Assembly (NCBI GenBank): GCA_973895155.1
Contig: OZ316898.1
Location: 13,888,001-13,952,000 of the forward strand
Length of the DNA: 64,000 bases
Reading direction: 5' to 3'
DNA from: Marsupella aquatica
Lineage: Eukaryota > Marchantiophyta
Under the pieces are notes generated by a model. The model ran no database searches. It saw only the letters and a list, made by a program, of their open reading frames with translations, and was not told where the DNA came from. Below are positions 9,911-21,186 of the stretch, one piece after another. The stretch's first letter is position 1; every line of letters starts with the position of its first letter. A program made the position numbers and the translations under genes.

Positions 9911-12900
9911 TCATGGCAGCGGTGTCTGTTCCTCAGTGGACACCCCCAATGCTTCCACCTCAGCCACTGCTGTAGGTTCGTTCTCTGACAGATTACCTGC
10001 CCTTGACTGAGTCAACTCTCCATCGGCCTGACTGGGTCCACCCCCGGCAACGGCATCGGCTTCAACATCAGCCTCGGCTATGGCCTCAGCCACGGCTATG
10101 GCCTCAGCCACGGCTACGGCCTCAGCCATGGCTACGGCCTCCCCTGCACACTCAAGTGGCGGATTGGGTACCTCGGCTTCATTACCGAGTATCCTGGCCT
10201 CGGCTTTGTCATCCCCTTCTTCTAGGGTAGTTGGATCCTCTGCCGTAACCCTACTTGAGGTCGGTGCTGGGTTTACCTCCTTGGTTACCACGGCCTGTGG
10301 AGCCGTATTACTCCCTGACCCTGAAGGTTTCCGCTTCTTCTTCTTTTCTGGTTCGGCAGCTGGCCCCTTCCCCTTCCCACTTACTTCCGGCACTAGTGCA
10401 AATGGGGCGGCTTGTCCTTCGGCCAGTACCACTCCTGATAACTTAGTGGCCTCAATTTGAGTTGGCCCTGATGAAGCCAAGCACTTAAATACTACAGCTT
10501 GTTTCTTCAACCGCTCCGTTTAGTTGTCAGCTCATCGTTGTAAGTTCTCTAGCTTCCGCGTGCTTTCCTCCAACTCTTCCTGCACTTCGTCCAGGTCCTT
10601 GCACGCCTCCTCCAGCTCCTTTTGGGCTTCCTCCAATTCCTGTTTAAATGCAGTTCTCTCCTCCCGGGTCGCTCTTAACTCCTTGTCGAGCTCTGCAATG
10701 ATGACACACTCCATCTGGTTCATCTTGGCGTAAGTCTGATCGAGCATATTGTCCTTCTCACGCAGGTCGGCTTTGAAGCTGGCCGTCAGGGACGCAAACT
10801 CCTATTGCAGCGCAATAATCCCTTGATAGGATTTCCCTAACTCGGCCTCCTTCTTCTCAAGGGCTCTGCGGATAACCTTGAGCTCCCCCTTCAATGCCCT
10901 TTCCCTTCTTTGGGTCTCCGCCCTGGCCCAGTCGTTGGCTGTTATGTGGGCCTCCTCTGTATCCCTCAGCTCTCGCTTCCACTTCTCCCGCTCCTTGATC
11001 GCATCGGCCAACTCTTCTTGGGTTCGAGTCAATTTATTCTTGATAATCCGATTATCAGATTGTGCGGTATCCAATTGGCCCTGCATGATATTTAGCTCAT
11101 GCCGCTTAATCCGTAGCTCATCTTGGGCTTTCTTGGCCGCCCTCAGGTCTTTGATTTCGGCTTCCCTTGCCCTGAGCCGACGGATGACCTCGTCCTTCTT
11201 GCTTCTTTCCAAAGCCACCGCTTCTTCTAATTGACGCTTCTCCAACATCTCCCTCTGAAAAAAGGGTCCATGCTCCAACTCTTCCCCAAAGATGCTGAGC
11301 ACCAGCTCTCCACACATTTCCCCGTACTCCATGGCTCTATTTTTAGCATAGGTGGAGGAAGTAGAAGTCATCGGCATCATCCACCGTGGCCTGTGCTCCC
11401 AAGCCGCCTTGCGGATCTCTTCTATTATGGCTGGAGGGATGCTTCGCTTTTCTGCAAGCCGCCTGATGTCCTCTGGCCATTCTCCTCCTCGTAAATCCTT
11501 TTCCCTAGCCAGGGCTGCCTCCTTTTCCTCCCTGATTCGCTCCTGAAATTCCTGCGCCGTTTGTTTTATGCCGTCAAAGCTCAGGGGAGCGACATCTGGT
11601 GGGGGAGACTCGGGGCTGCTCTACTGGCTCGGGTCTCCTCGAACTACTCTTGGGAGCGTGGGGATGAACCGGCCACAGGTCCTTACTCCTGGAACATGAT
11701 GATCCGACCCGTAGCCGGAGTCATCATTGCTGTAGTCCTCTACCGCCTCCTCCTCGACTTGGACTACCGGCTTCTCCCGCTGTTCTCCTGGTTTTGTCCT
11801 GAACACGGCTTCACCTCTCACCGGTCTTGGTTCCTCCTCCGGCTTCCGTGTTGATCTCTTGTTCTCCTTGTCGTGGCCGGGAGCTACGGCCTGCTTCTCC
11901 TCGGCTTCGGGACTTGAGGCTCTGACATACATCTGGACTCCCGGCTCGTGTTCCGGCCTCCTTCTCTCCTTGACCCCAGTAAAGGGGTTTTCCCTTGTAA
12001 GACGGCTTAGGCCCACCTCTGGAGCAGTGTCCTGCATTGGTGCTGTTGCCGTTGCCGTTGCCATTCTCTTTTCCTTCTCCAGCAATTTCAGCAGATTCTG
12101 CATGCCTGGTTGCTGCATCGGCAAGTCCTTCGTCCTTGGCCTAAACACCTGCTCGATTGTAGGATTGTCGGGCGGGTTGGGTTTCTCCGTTGCCGGCCTC
12201 TGCTCCGGGACCTCCTCCGGTGCTCTAGCCGATAGGGGAAGTACTGGGGCAAAGATTTGACTTCTGGCATACCGGCACAACAGCGGCATGTGATAGCCAA
12301 GCCGGGACACGCTTCCCACGCCGATCATCTGTTGTTCCTCCTTCAAGATCTTCTTCAGTTGGTTGAGGAGGTACCCATTGTAATCCCGACTTGGGTCTGG
12401 CCTTTTTGCCAGGTAGACCTGAGCCTTGCCGATCTCTGCCCTCGGCAAGTTACAGTGCATGGTTACCCGCAAGAAATCGATCATCTCTCCGATGTGCAGG
12501 TTGGTGCAGGTGTTCCGGAAGAAGCCATTTTTTGTTGATGGTCCTGGGAACGACCGAAACTCCTTGTCAGGTAAGGTCTTCCTGGTATCAACCTTGGTCT
12601 TATTACCCATCGACAAGCCAAACACTTCAGCAATCACCCGGGGAGTGAGATAGAAATCCTTCCCATACACCCTTGTGGAATTGGTCTCGGACTCCCATGA
12701 TCCCACGAATTCTAACAAGTCTGAGTCCGGCACCTCCGGGTTCAGCCATGGTAATCTTACGAAGGCTTCCAAGCCGGATCCGGCCATGAAGCCTTGGTAC
12801 TTCTTGGTCTGCATAGCTATAAAGCATGCATCCTCCCCCCGTGCAAAGTGTAATTGCACTTCCTCCGGTAGGGTCGCTGCCCAGCCTTTCCAGGTGTCAT

Positions 12901-13503
12901 CGTTTGTTGGAATGGCATTGATGGGGTCGACCTCCTCCTCCTCGGCTTCTCTCTGCCTCCTGCTCTGCTGTTCTGCTGGCTTCTTTGGTGCCGCCGACCT
13001 CGTTCTTTTTGCCGGGGTGGCCTCTTCATTGTTGTTGCCCTTCCTCTTCATCTCGGCTGCCGTGGATGTCTCTCCTAGCACGGTTGCCTTTGTCCACCCC
13101 TCCGTGCTACCCTTCAACTCCCAGTGTATGTCGTTGCAGCGTTTGATGGCTTCGTGGATGCCGATGACTCTGTCATCGCAAAACAGCAGGTCGTCTAGCT
13201 CGTTGCTAGTAGGCGTCCACATGAATTCAGCCTTGATGAGTTCTCCTCCTAAGAAGGCAGCTTTCTGCAGCTCCCACAATCGAGCGAGCTCCTACCGTTC
13301 TCGAGCTGCTCTCTCCGATTCTTCATCCTCGTAAGTCCCAATGTACTCAGTTGCCCGTTTGAACAGGCATCCCCAAAAATGTGCCGCTTGATTGACGTTG
13401 CTCATACCCTTCTCGAGTTGATAGTCGGTATTTGTTCCCACCCTGAGCGCTTGCCTAAGCAGTTGACAGTAGTTGGCCGCCCGTAGTCGCCTGCCCAGTT
13501 CGT
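9911..13503 (-). pseudogene. Gag-like mobile-domain and coiled-coil protein of insertion A
   Basis: One minus frame of about 1,190 codons is interrupted only by TAG at 13291-13293, TAG at 11621-11623, TAG at 10802-10804 and TGA at 10532-10534. The N-terminal third has the block LLEFVGSWESETNSTRVYGK, LTPRVIAEVFGL and CTNLHIGEMIDFLRVTMH, which aligns with insertion B (EFISNF..STKV, LTEHRLTQIF, CTNLTCMERLNFIRTTLH). The C-terminal half is long coiled coil (about 11380-10540), ending in a low-complexity Ala/Glu/Val segment with AVAEA repeats near 10080-10200. I know the layout from plant retroelement-associated ORFs that lack pol genes; no enzymatic motif is present. Confidence 0.6.
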
Positions 13504-13755
13504 GCTTGCAAATGAGCCACTACTCCTTGCAAGCGGTCCTTACCCCTCTCCTCCTAAGGTTCTCCCTCCCGTTGGTTACCCCTAGCCGCCGGCACTTAGC
13601 GTGCCCTAACCCTAATCATATTCTCTCCCCTGGCGTCCTTACTTCCGGCCTCGGCTCGGGTTCCATAGTCACCCTTAATTGTTTATATTTTCCTTATTTA
13701 TGTAACTATACTAAGGTGTTTCTAGGGTACACTTCCCTTTTCCCCTTAAACTAGC

Positions 13756-13989
13756 CCAGTGATTCCTGGCTAGGCATCACAGACACCGCTACTTTAGAAC
13801 CTTCCCCAGAGAGTTGATCTGCAAGCTTCCTCTTTGCCGGTTCCTTAAAAGAAACTGTGGCAAATTTCTCCTTTGTCGAGGGTGTTCCAGACATCTCCCC
13901 TGACTTTGAAGCCGGATCGGTAGGCTTCATCACTTTCAACTTTAAAGGCCGCTCTTTGACGCCAAAGTTGGCTGTGACACGGGTACGTG
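13756..13989 (-). pseudogene. Linker exon piece of the methyltransferase gene between insertions A and B
   Basis: About 78 codons remain between the two insertions (reading from TRVTANFGVKE to PSQESLG). The composition is Lys/Ser/Glu-rich and looks disordered. Both of its ends run into inserted DNA, and its frame agrees with the pieces on either side, so it is a fragment of the host gene rather than part of either insertion. Confidence 0.65.
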
Positions 13990-16900
13990 TCACTTAACGG
14001 AACCCAGGTCGTAGATTAGGCCATATACGGGCATTAGGACCGTAGCCATAGCGTAGAATAGCACGTATAGCCGTCGGTTGCCATTATGATTAGATTAGGA
14101 GTAGGTTAAGATGACCAAATAATTACGAGTTCAGGAAAGGGATTATTACGCACGACCGAGGTACGGTGGCGGCAACGGAGTAAAAATCAGTTAGAAAAAT
14201 CACGCTTGGACCGAGGTGCCGACTTTAGCTCATTATCAATGACCAAAACGGCCTGGCCTTCTCACGCTCGGGCTCATCCTGGCACCTCCATAAGAGAGGA
14301 GCCGATGGCGCTACGGGCCATTTGCTCATGTCTACCTTTTTGGAATTCACGGACGTTGCCATCCACTCGCCTTTCTGATCGAATCGAGTCAACCCTTACA
14401 AGGAGATTATCGAGGGAGAGGAGCGGAATGTGGCGAGATTTAGTCACGATGATCGAGGCCTCCACGAGGAAAAAGACCAGTCGGGTGGGAACGTGGACTC
14501 AACAAACCGGACTACGAGGTTAGTATGACCCTCACAGCCTTGGGATTTTGGACCTTGTTTGGCGAGGTAGGTGCTAAGTTCTCCGAGACTTACTGGTACT
14601 CTTGTCCCGAGAAAGCCGCTTACGAACGAAGATACGCGAAGCTGGTAACCAAGGTGGCACTAGTTAATTGCGAAAGGACAGCCATCACCAGGGATTCCAG
14701 CTACAACGAGCTGCAAGACTACATCACCGAACTATATCTCAGCGAGGAAGGGCTTAGATCGGTAGCAGAGGCGATTCTTGAGGTCCCAACGAAGTTCTTT
14801 AAGTTGAAGGGCAGCCAGCGGCTTACTCAAGCGGAGTTTGACAAGATTCCAGGGTACCTAGACCAGCAGATCGCAGCCGAAAAGTGCCAAGAAGACATCA
14901 GCAAACAACGGGAAGCGGCGCGTAATCTTATGTTCCTCGGGGAAAGCTCCAACGCCTTCAACTGGGATATGGCTGCCCCGATACCACCAGTGCCTCAGCC
15001 GATGACCACCGGCGTACCGCCGAACCGGTCCCAAGTCCGTCCAGTAATCAACACAAAGTGTTTTTCGGGTTCCGAGCGAGCTAGTCCGCAACTCGAACAG
15101 CGTCCTTGTAAGCAGCCAAGGACTACGACGGCCCCCAAATCAACAACGTGGACCAACGCCGCGCTTGCACCTGCCCCGATAAACCCCCCGACCAACCAGA
15201 CCCGACGGCCCCCGGATAACCCGAAGTCCAACTTATTATAGGTAATCCGCGTCCCCGAAGTAGTCTGGATCGCGATCAAGAAACTCGAACATGCGGACTA
15301 TCTAAAGGAGCATCAGTTGGAGCAGTTCGCTCACTTGCTTTGGAGGCCGTGCACCGCCGGGCCGAAGGAGATTTGTGAGTTCATCTCCAATTTCGACACT
15401 GACGCGTCGACCACCAAGGTTTCGGGGCAGGCCTTATCACTCACGGAGCATCGGTTAACGCAAATCTTCTACCTACCAACCGGGCCAGTGCCGGTGGAAA
15501 TCCAAATTCGGGATAAGGAGTATACGCCGTGGCACTTCAAACCTGAGGGTAAGATGAACAACAAATACAAGCAGGGGGCATGCACCAACTTAACCTGTAT
15601 GGAGCGGCTTAACTTCATACGGACTACCCTACACATGATTGAGCCACGATCCGAGATTTCCCTCTGCACGATCGTGCAGGTGGAACAATACAAACGACAA
15701 AACTGGGCCCAATTCTTCTACCGAAGATTCTCGGGGAGCTGAAGCGGGCTCAGGGTGGTATGGCTATTGGGGGGAAGACTTACTTGGGAAGTCATATCGC
15801 CATTATCCTCGCCTGGTACAAGGCACGGCGGGAGGCCAGAGGAAAGAATATGGCCACCTCAGCCCCGGCTAATGTCACCCCCGCCCCGGAGGAGGCAACC
15901 CCGAGCACGTGGACTACCATCCCTCGGGCAAACCCCGAGCCGGAAGCCCCGACTAATACTCCGCCACCTCCTCCTGTGGAAATTCCGCCGCCCCCTTCCG
16001 TTGAGCCTCCACTACCCGCAGTACAACCACCCCCAATCCCTCCACCACCTGAAGATATCTTCCCCTCCCCAGCGCTGACTACAGAGGAGATCGTTGCTCC
16101 ACCCGAGGAGCCACCGGTACCCGAGAGGATGGAGGACTACCAAGTAGCCCCGGGGACCATGGCCTACGACCTGGTCCAGAAGTTTAGCCAGACTATGTCT
16201 GGGGAGCTGGCAACATACATCGGACAACAAGTCTCGGCGTACTTTCAACCAGCCTTCTTCATGTTAGAGCACCAACCACGGATCGTAAGCCGCTTGGAAG
16301 AAGAACTCATGGCGAAGGGGAATGAGATCGGGCGCCTCCAGATGCTGGTAGAGCACCTCAAGGAGGAGGCAACTACCCGCCGCGAGGAGTTAGTCCGCAC
16401 CGTCGAACAGAGGGACGGACTAACCTAGGAGTTAAGTGGAGCGCAGGCCAAACTCAAGAAGCTGGACGACACCGTGCTTCAATTACGCTTAGAATCTTCG
16501 GCTCGAGTTACCAGCCTGACCGACCTCAACAAACAATTCCTGCAGGCAGCACAGCAGGTGGCTAGTCTCTCCGCCGAATGAGATAAATTGCTAGCGCAGG
16601 ACCAGATCCATCGCGACTCCATCGACCAGCTCAATCTGGAGGTAGCGCTCCAGACCGAGGCCGATGAAGCTGCAAATGAGGCGGAGGAGGCGGTACGGGA
16701 CAACAAGGCCTTGCAGGACCGCATTACCCTGCTCGTCCTCCAGCGGGGAAAACCTTGGCCCACCTCTGATCAAGGCGGCTCGAGGTCTCGTCCCGACAAG
16801 GGGACCAGCCCTGGTCCAACCACTGCACACACGTAAGGGGTGGTTAGCGAAGGGTGGAAGCAGGCGCCGCGCAAGGCAGTTAAGACAACGACATCTTTTG

Positions 16901-17756
16901 GTTAGGCGTAACGATAGAATGACTGTCATTAGGCGCCGATTAGCGGCAGTAAGAAGAATTAGGGCCGAATCAGTTAGGATCAGCCAACATAGGATGGAGT
17001 CCATCAACGGACTAGAGTTTGTCAGTAGGCTTGGCCGTTGCCATCCTGGTCGGCACCTTGTCATCGACGGTCAACCAGTCAGTGCGGCGCGGCCAGTAGT
17101 CAGTAGGCAGTATCCTCCGGCTCTCCTCCGCCATTGTAGTATTTAGGCTTCCCCTTCCGCTATGGAAGGGGGAGAAGGCTTAGTTATCTCAGCAAAAGAA
17201 AGGTGAGGCACGGGGAGTCCCGGCCTGAGCAGGGTCAGAGCGCACCAAGGAGTGAGAGCCAGAGTCGAGCTTGCTGGGCAAGTGCGCGGCAGGGCCTCGT
17301 AGAGACTGGGCATCGACTGCCGTTGGGCCTGCTGACCCCCTTTGAAGTCGAGTCAACCATGTAAACTGATGCTTCGCTGAGTAAATGTAGTCTTTTCCCC
17401 CTAATGTTTCCGCAAGTAACTGGTGTTGTGTGTATGCTTTGTCTGGGTAAGGCGCCATTTTAAGGGACGTACCGGGTGCGGACTAATGGTAGGGATTGCC
17501 ACTCATTGTATGTCACAAGGTCCTGTCGTGTCGATGGCTTGAAAGGCCCCAAGCCGGGAGTTAGTCCGAGTCACTAACTGAGGGAATATTCCAGCGGTGG
17601 AAAACAAATATACCTATGACTAGTACAAATTACGCAGGTGTTATACCAGTAAGTATATCGACTTAGCCCGACTTAGGGCTAATAGAGGTCACTACACACC
17701 TCCTTGCCCAAACCCTCACCCTTACTGGTGGTCGAGGTCGCACCATGGCACTAAAC
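13990..17756 (+). mobile_element. Insertion B: related retroelement-like element
   Basis: It interrupts the same methyltransferase gene; ALNP on the right and TANFGVK on the left join in frame when it is removed. The left end has an inverted GTGACAC..GTGTCAC pair at about 13975-13994. It reads on + and carries an ORF homologous to that of insertion A. The segment 17140-17660 is LTR-like and resembles 28180-29290 elsewhere in the window. I found no clean target duplication or matching LTR pair, so the ends may be off by several bases. Confidence 0.5.
14525..16836 (+). pseudogene. Gag-like mobile-domain and coiled-coil protein of insertion B
   Basis: The frame opens near 14525 (MTLTALGFWTLFGEVG), has a TAG at 15239-15241 and continues to about 15735. 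A one-base shift leads into 15760-16428, then TAG at 16426-16428 and TGA at 16579-16581, and it ends at 16836. Shared blocks with insertion A include STxVxG, LTxxxIxxxF, DKE, CTNL and RxTxH. After the shift, GMAIGGKTYLGSHIAIIL aligns with the A segment QMIGVGSVSRLGYHMPLL. A Pro-rich hinge (about 15880-16090) precedes coiled coil (16260-16720). No pol motifs. The protein is probably structural, like a Gag, but this is inference. Confidence 0.6.
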
Positions 17757-18296
17757 TGGATTTAAGGCCCAAGTTAGCGGCGCGACATCGGCTCCAACAA
17801 CGGACCTATACGCTACCTTCGTAAAATCCTCAACAACCCTCCAAGACTTCAAGACAAATTTCAAACACCAATAAGAAAAGTCCTCAATCTCCGGCACTTC
17901 CGAAATTAGCTGGCAGATCGGGTCATCAGGAAATGTGTTCATCAAGACCCGATCAATTTTCTCGTAGTTGAGGACAACTACAGTGAAGGCATTGTTCGGA
18001 AGAATGCAAAGGTACATTGGAATCTTCTTCAGCTATTTTGTTTTTGAGTCAGTGATATCCGCCTCCTCGGTGTCCATGACTAATCCATAATGGCAATGGT
18101 CTTTACCCTTAACGATAACCAACCACACCGCTGGACCTTCATATGCTCTATGAATATCCATCGCCCGAGCATCCCTGAAGTACCACCTATTCCTCACGAG
18201 TTTCTCCTCCGTGTAAAGGTCTTTCTTCCAAATCTCATCGACGATGGATGTCCGTGCAGACTGGGTCGAACCAGACGACTTTGATTTGTTCGACAT
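17757..18296 (-). pseudogene. N-terminal part of the methyltransferase-fusion gene
   Basis: ATG at 18294-18296 directly follows an acceptor (CTTTTTCAG ending near 18301), so a 5' leader intron is likely. About 180 codons follow: a Ser/Lys N-terminus, then RNRWYFRDARAMDIHRAYEG and a strand-rich part with WLVIVKGKDHCHYGLVMDTE. TAG at 18033-18035 (KTK*LKK) interrupts it and fits a former CAG. I do not recognise this domain. It ends at insertion B. Confidence 0.55.
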
Positions 18297-18397
18297 GATC
18301 CTGAAAAAGATTGACACACTTAGAACCAGACCAAACCACTTGGCATCCAACATCAACAATTGCCAAGTCTGACGCAAAGAACGAAAAAGAGGGAGTT

Positions 18398-18782
18398 GAA
18401 TGCGAAATGGGATACGCGGTATCCCACTTCGCATCCAACAACAACAAATGTCCAGAGTCTGATGCAATTAACGAAAAAGAGGGACTTGAATGCGAAATGG
18501 GATACGCAGTATCCCACTTTGCATCCAACCTCAACAATTGCCTCGAGTCTGATGCAAAGCACGAAAAAGAGGAGTTGAATGCGAAATGGGATACGCGGTT
18601 TCCCAGTTCGTATTCAAAGTCTAGAAAGAGCAAGGAGGTTCGGATGGAAGACTAAAAAGAGGGTGTTCAATGCGAGATGGGATACGCGGTATCCCATCTT
18701 GTATTCAATATTGAAAAGAAGGCCAAATAATAGAGTTGAATACAAATGGGGATACGGCGTATCCCTCTCAGGATTCAACAAT
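18398..18782. repeat. Five palindromes in the leader of the methyltransferase gene
   Basis: Five units, about 85 bp apart, lie at 18398-18440, 18487-18530, 18571-18616, 18669-18708 and 18736-18780. Most have the form GCGAAATGGGATACGC followed by the inverted half. They fall between the TATA box near 18950 and the acceptor near 18301, that is, in a predicted 5' leader intron. Confidence 0.8.
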
Positions 18783-18944
18783 TAACCAAACGAGGAGGGG
18801 AGAGTTTCTTCAGGTTTTACCTATTTTTTGGTTTCGATTCGAGCAAATACAAAAAGCTATAGAGATGTTGCGGCCCGAGAAAAATGCGGAGGCAAACAAA
18901 GTTGAGAAGAAAAAGAAATGAGAGTAATTTTTCTGACCAGGCAC

Positions 18945-18957
18945 TTCTATTTATACT
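18945..18957 (-). promoter_or_regulatory. TATA box for the methyltransferase-fusion gene
   Basis: On minus the sequence reads GTATAAATAGAAG. It lies about 650 bases before the ATG, separated from it by the palindrome array and predicted leader intron. Confidence 0.5.
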
Positions 18958-19222
18958 TTATCACCTTCGTATCCACAGGCGATAAGGTTTCCACAGGCGA
19001 TAATGTGTATCCAAAAGCGTAGGGTTGGTGTCCGGATGTTTGTATATTTTTTCTCTTGATGGGACAAGAGATAAGGCATATCCCCAAGTCCTTGTATTCA
19101 ACCAAATAGATTTTACGCATAGCGAATCGGGTAACTCTTTATTCATTCGGAATTGTGCCACAAAAAAAACTAAGTTGATATTCTTAAAAAGAGTCTTTAC
19201 AAAGAGCCCATTCAAGATGGCT

Positions 19223-20278
19223 CTAAACCAGACTAGAAGCTTCCCCATATATTTCCAAGAGCCTCGCTTGCTCATCTTTCTCAAGATTGTGCCAGTCTTC
19301 TTGAAATCGATTTAGGTCAGACCTTGAAAATAAACCTAAGAAATCGATTGGAGGAAGATTCGGTGTTTCCATCCTAACAAAAGCTTCAATATGAACATTC
19401 TGAAGGGGTTTTCCATCGGGAATGCTTGTCAGCATTTCATTTACTTCCTCAAGCTGGCTTTTTGCTAGTCTAAGAATACCCCAGACTCGTGTACAAATTG
19501 CGAGCTGGTTCCATTTCTTGGAGGTGCATCCAAGCCACACCATGGTTTTTAATCGCATCAATCTTTCATCAGCTTGGTTCTTGGAGGAATCAAACTCATC
19601 CTCTATACAACAAACTTTCAAAATGGGTCAAATGAACGTTTCAACAATCTCATCAGGAAGTCCATCCAAAAGCAATCCGGATTCCCTTTGGCCACTTTTT
19701 TGTTGAATTTGTTTCTTCTCTTTGTCGAATGACATCGCTAACCTTGTAAAGACAGGGTTCTCAGTGACTGCCATTCCAAAATAAGAGTGGATACCTGGAG
19801 TAATAAATGAGATGGTGAGCTCTTTCTCAGCAACCTACAAAACAGTGATGGAAAAACTGATTTTATTTCTTTGATCAAAATAAAAATATATTCACAAAAT
19901 GTTTGACCCAAGAACGTTCACCTAAACACTTACACACTAATCAAGAAAATTCAACGCGATAAGTTAACCCAAGGATCTTCGTTCCAAATCCGACAACAAA
20001 AATATGCCAATCGATGATATTTGTTTTGGGCATCACGACAATAGTTACAAGAAGAATTAACAGAGTGCAAACAACCACTCAAACATATCCTCGACCGAAT
20101 CGGAACTCCATCCTCATTTTTTTCACAAAACTCTATTCGGAGTGGATTCAAACTATCATGTGGATCCACGCCTCCGGTCCATAGCGCGCCTAATCCAGGA
20201 CGAAGAACTTTGAGTGCAACTAATCGCTTATACAATCGACGAGCACGTTTCTCAAGGTTTTGATTCTGGACCGCCATG
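19223..20278 (-). pseudogene. Cys-rich F-box-like protein, giant transposon 1 cargo
   Basis: ATG at 20276-20278. Exon 20278-19969, intron 19968-19835 (GTTAAC..TTTTGTAG), exon 19834-19223. Exon 1 is basic at its start and has CLSGCLHSVNSSCNYC followed by AYFCCRIW, a possible zinc-binding knot. Exon 2 contains LPDEIVETFI, then CTSKKWNQLAICTRVWGIL, the spacing expected of an F-box (LPxEIxxxI..SKxWxxL..W). An in-frame TGA near 19634 sits inside the F-box. F-box proteins recruit substrates to SCF ubiquitin ligases through Skp1. The link to transposition is unknown. The call is moderate because the F-box is short and degenerate. Confidence 0.45.
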
Positions 20279-20483
20279 AGACTCACAAGAGAAAACTTTG
20301 TTTATCAAGGAAAGCTTAAGCTTGAGTGGGTGTCGGTCACTGAAAGGCAGCAAGAGCTTCAATGCGTACAGTTCAGTTGAACTTTGCCTGCAAAACAATC
20401 AGTAATCCATAAGGTTTTTCCCATCATTCAAATAAACTCTAGGTAAATACCACATGGGCAATCAAAACTGGACATTTGAAGAG

Positions 20484-20882
20484 TGAATCCCAAACGGGAT
20501 ACGCCGTATCCCATTTCACATTCAATGTTGAGGTTTTGACATTTATGGTCTAAGATGCTTCATTTTCGCAGGTTGGATGCGACATGGGATACCCCGTATC
20601 CCACTTCGCATCCAACCTCCTTTTTCAGCTAAAGAGAAAACAAACTGGACATTTGAAGAGTGAATCCCAAACGGGATACGCCATATCCCATTTCACATTC
20701 AACGTTGAGGTTTTGACATTTGGAGTCTACGATACTTCATATTCGGAGGTTGGATGCGACATGGGATACCCCGTATCCCACTTCGCATCCAACCTCCTTT
20801 TTTAGCTAATGTGAAACGAAAACTTGAAATTTGAGGGTTGAATCCCAAACTTGATACGCCGTATCCCATTTGGGATTCGTCC
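20484..20882. repeat. Subterminal palindrome cluster, right (leader of the F-box-like gene)
   Basis: Five palindromes at about 20484-20522, 20576-20614, 20661-20700, 20754-20794 and 20839-20878 alternate between two flavours, GGGATACGCCRTATCCC and GGGATACCCCGTATCCC, in a longer duplicated unit of about 180 bp. An acceptor (TTTTGCAG) near 20393 on minus puts them in a predicted leader intron. Confidence 0.8.
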
Positions 20883-21025
20883 TCGCCATTTTCAGGAAGA
20901 TTCTCACCTATTCGTCAAAACTGATTTTTGGGGAATACGAGTTTGTATAGATGGTGTGCATTCGTCGAGACTAAGAGTATACAGAGCGAGAAAAAATGAG
21001 CGTAAAATTCTCAAGAGATGATCTC

Positions 21026-21035
21026 CTATTTATAG
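21026..21035 (-). promoter_or_regulatory. TATA box for the F-box-like gene
   Basis: CTATAAATAGG reads on minus at about 21026-21036. It is the mirror of the left arm: TATA box between the terminal repeat and the first palindrome cluster. Confidence 0.5.
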
Positions 21036-21186
21036 TTTTCTCACTGACCGTGGTTAGTATTTGATTGCAGTTGCATCGCAGTCGGTTAAATGTTATCGTT
21101 GAGAAGAATTGTTTTGGAATATTCTTGTCAGGTAAACCAATATCGGCACTTTTACTGCGTTTTTTGTTTTTTTGGAATTCCGCGGT

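Larger units (their letters stand above)
8943..13755 (-). mobile_element. Insertion A: retroelement-like element with coiled-coil mobile-domain ORF
   Basis: It interrupts the methyltransferase gene; removing it rejoins SQESLG and SVVSSLVPP in one frame. CTAGTG at 8937-8942 and CCAGTG at 13756-13761 look like a slightly diverged duplication of the target. The element reads on minus. Its 3' portion (about 8943-9790) has an LTR-like look, including a GATTCCGCCGCCGGAAT palindrome near 9253 that resembles sequence near 29259 and 17588. I could not match its two ends to each other as LTRs, so the class (non-autonomous LTR element, truncated) is tentative. No reverse transcriptase or integrase is present. 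Confidence 0.55.
5051..18296 (-). pseudogene. Split ParB - DNA methyltransferase - Ulp1 gene (whole locus)
   Basis: Reading minus from ATG at 18296, the pieces 18296-17757, 13989-13756, 8942-7741, 7174-6069, 5950-5505, 5406-5333 and 5251-5051 join in a consistent phase, giving roughly 1,270 codons. Large insertions occupy the first two gaps; introns occupy the others. In-frame TAG stops at 18033-18035, 8731-8733, 7840-7842 and 6611-6613 and TGA at 6635-6637 and 6294-6296 all fit CAG or CGA ancestors. A one-base loss near 6387 breaks the methyltransferase motif I. Order: unknown N-terminus, low-complexity linker, ParB-like domain, methyltransferase, acidic linker, protease. Splice sites are predicted by eye, so the full fusion is an inference. 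This copy cannot be translated whole. Confidence 0.6.

Noticed and set aside
10080-10460. + frame of Ala/Thr/Ser repeats
   Set aside because: Opposite-strand shadow of the AVAEA-repeat region of the insertion A protein.
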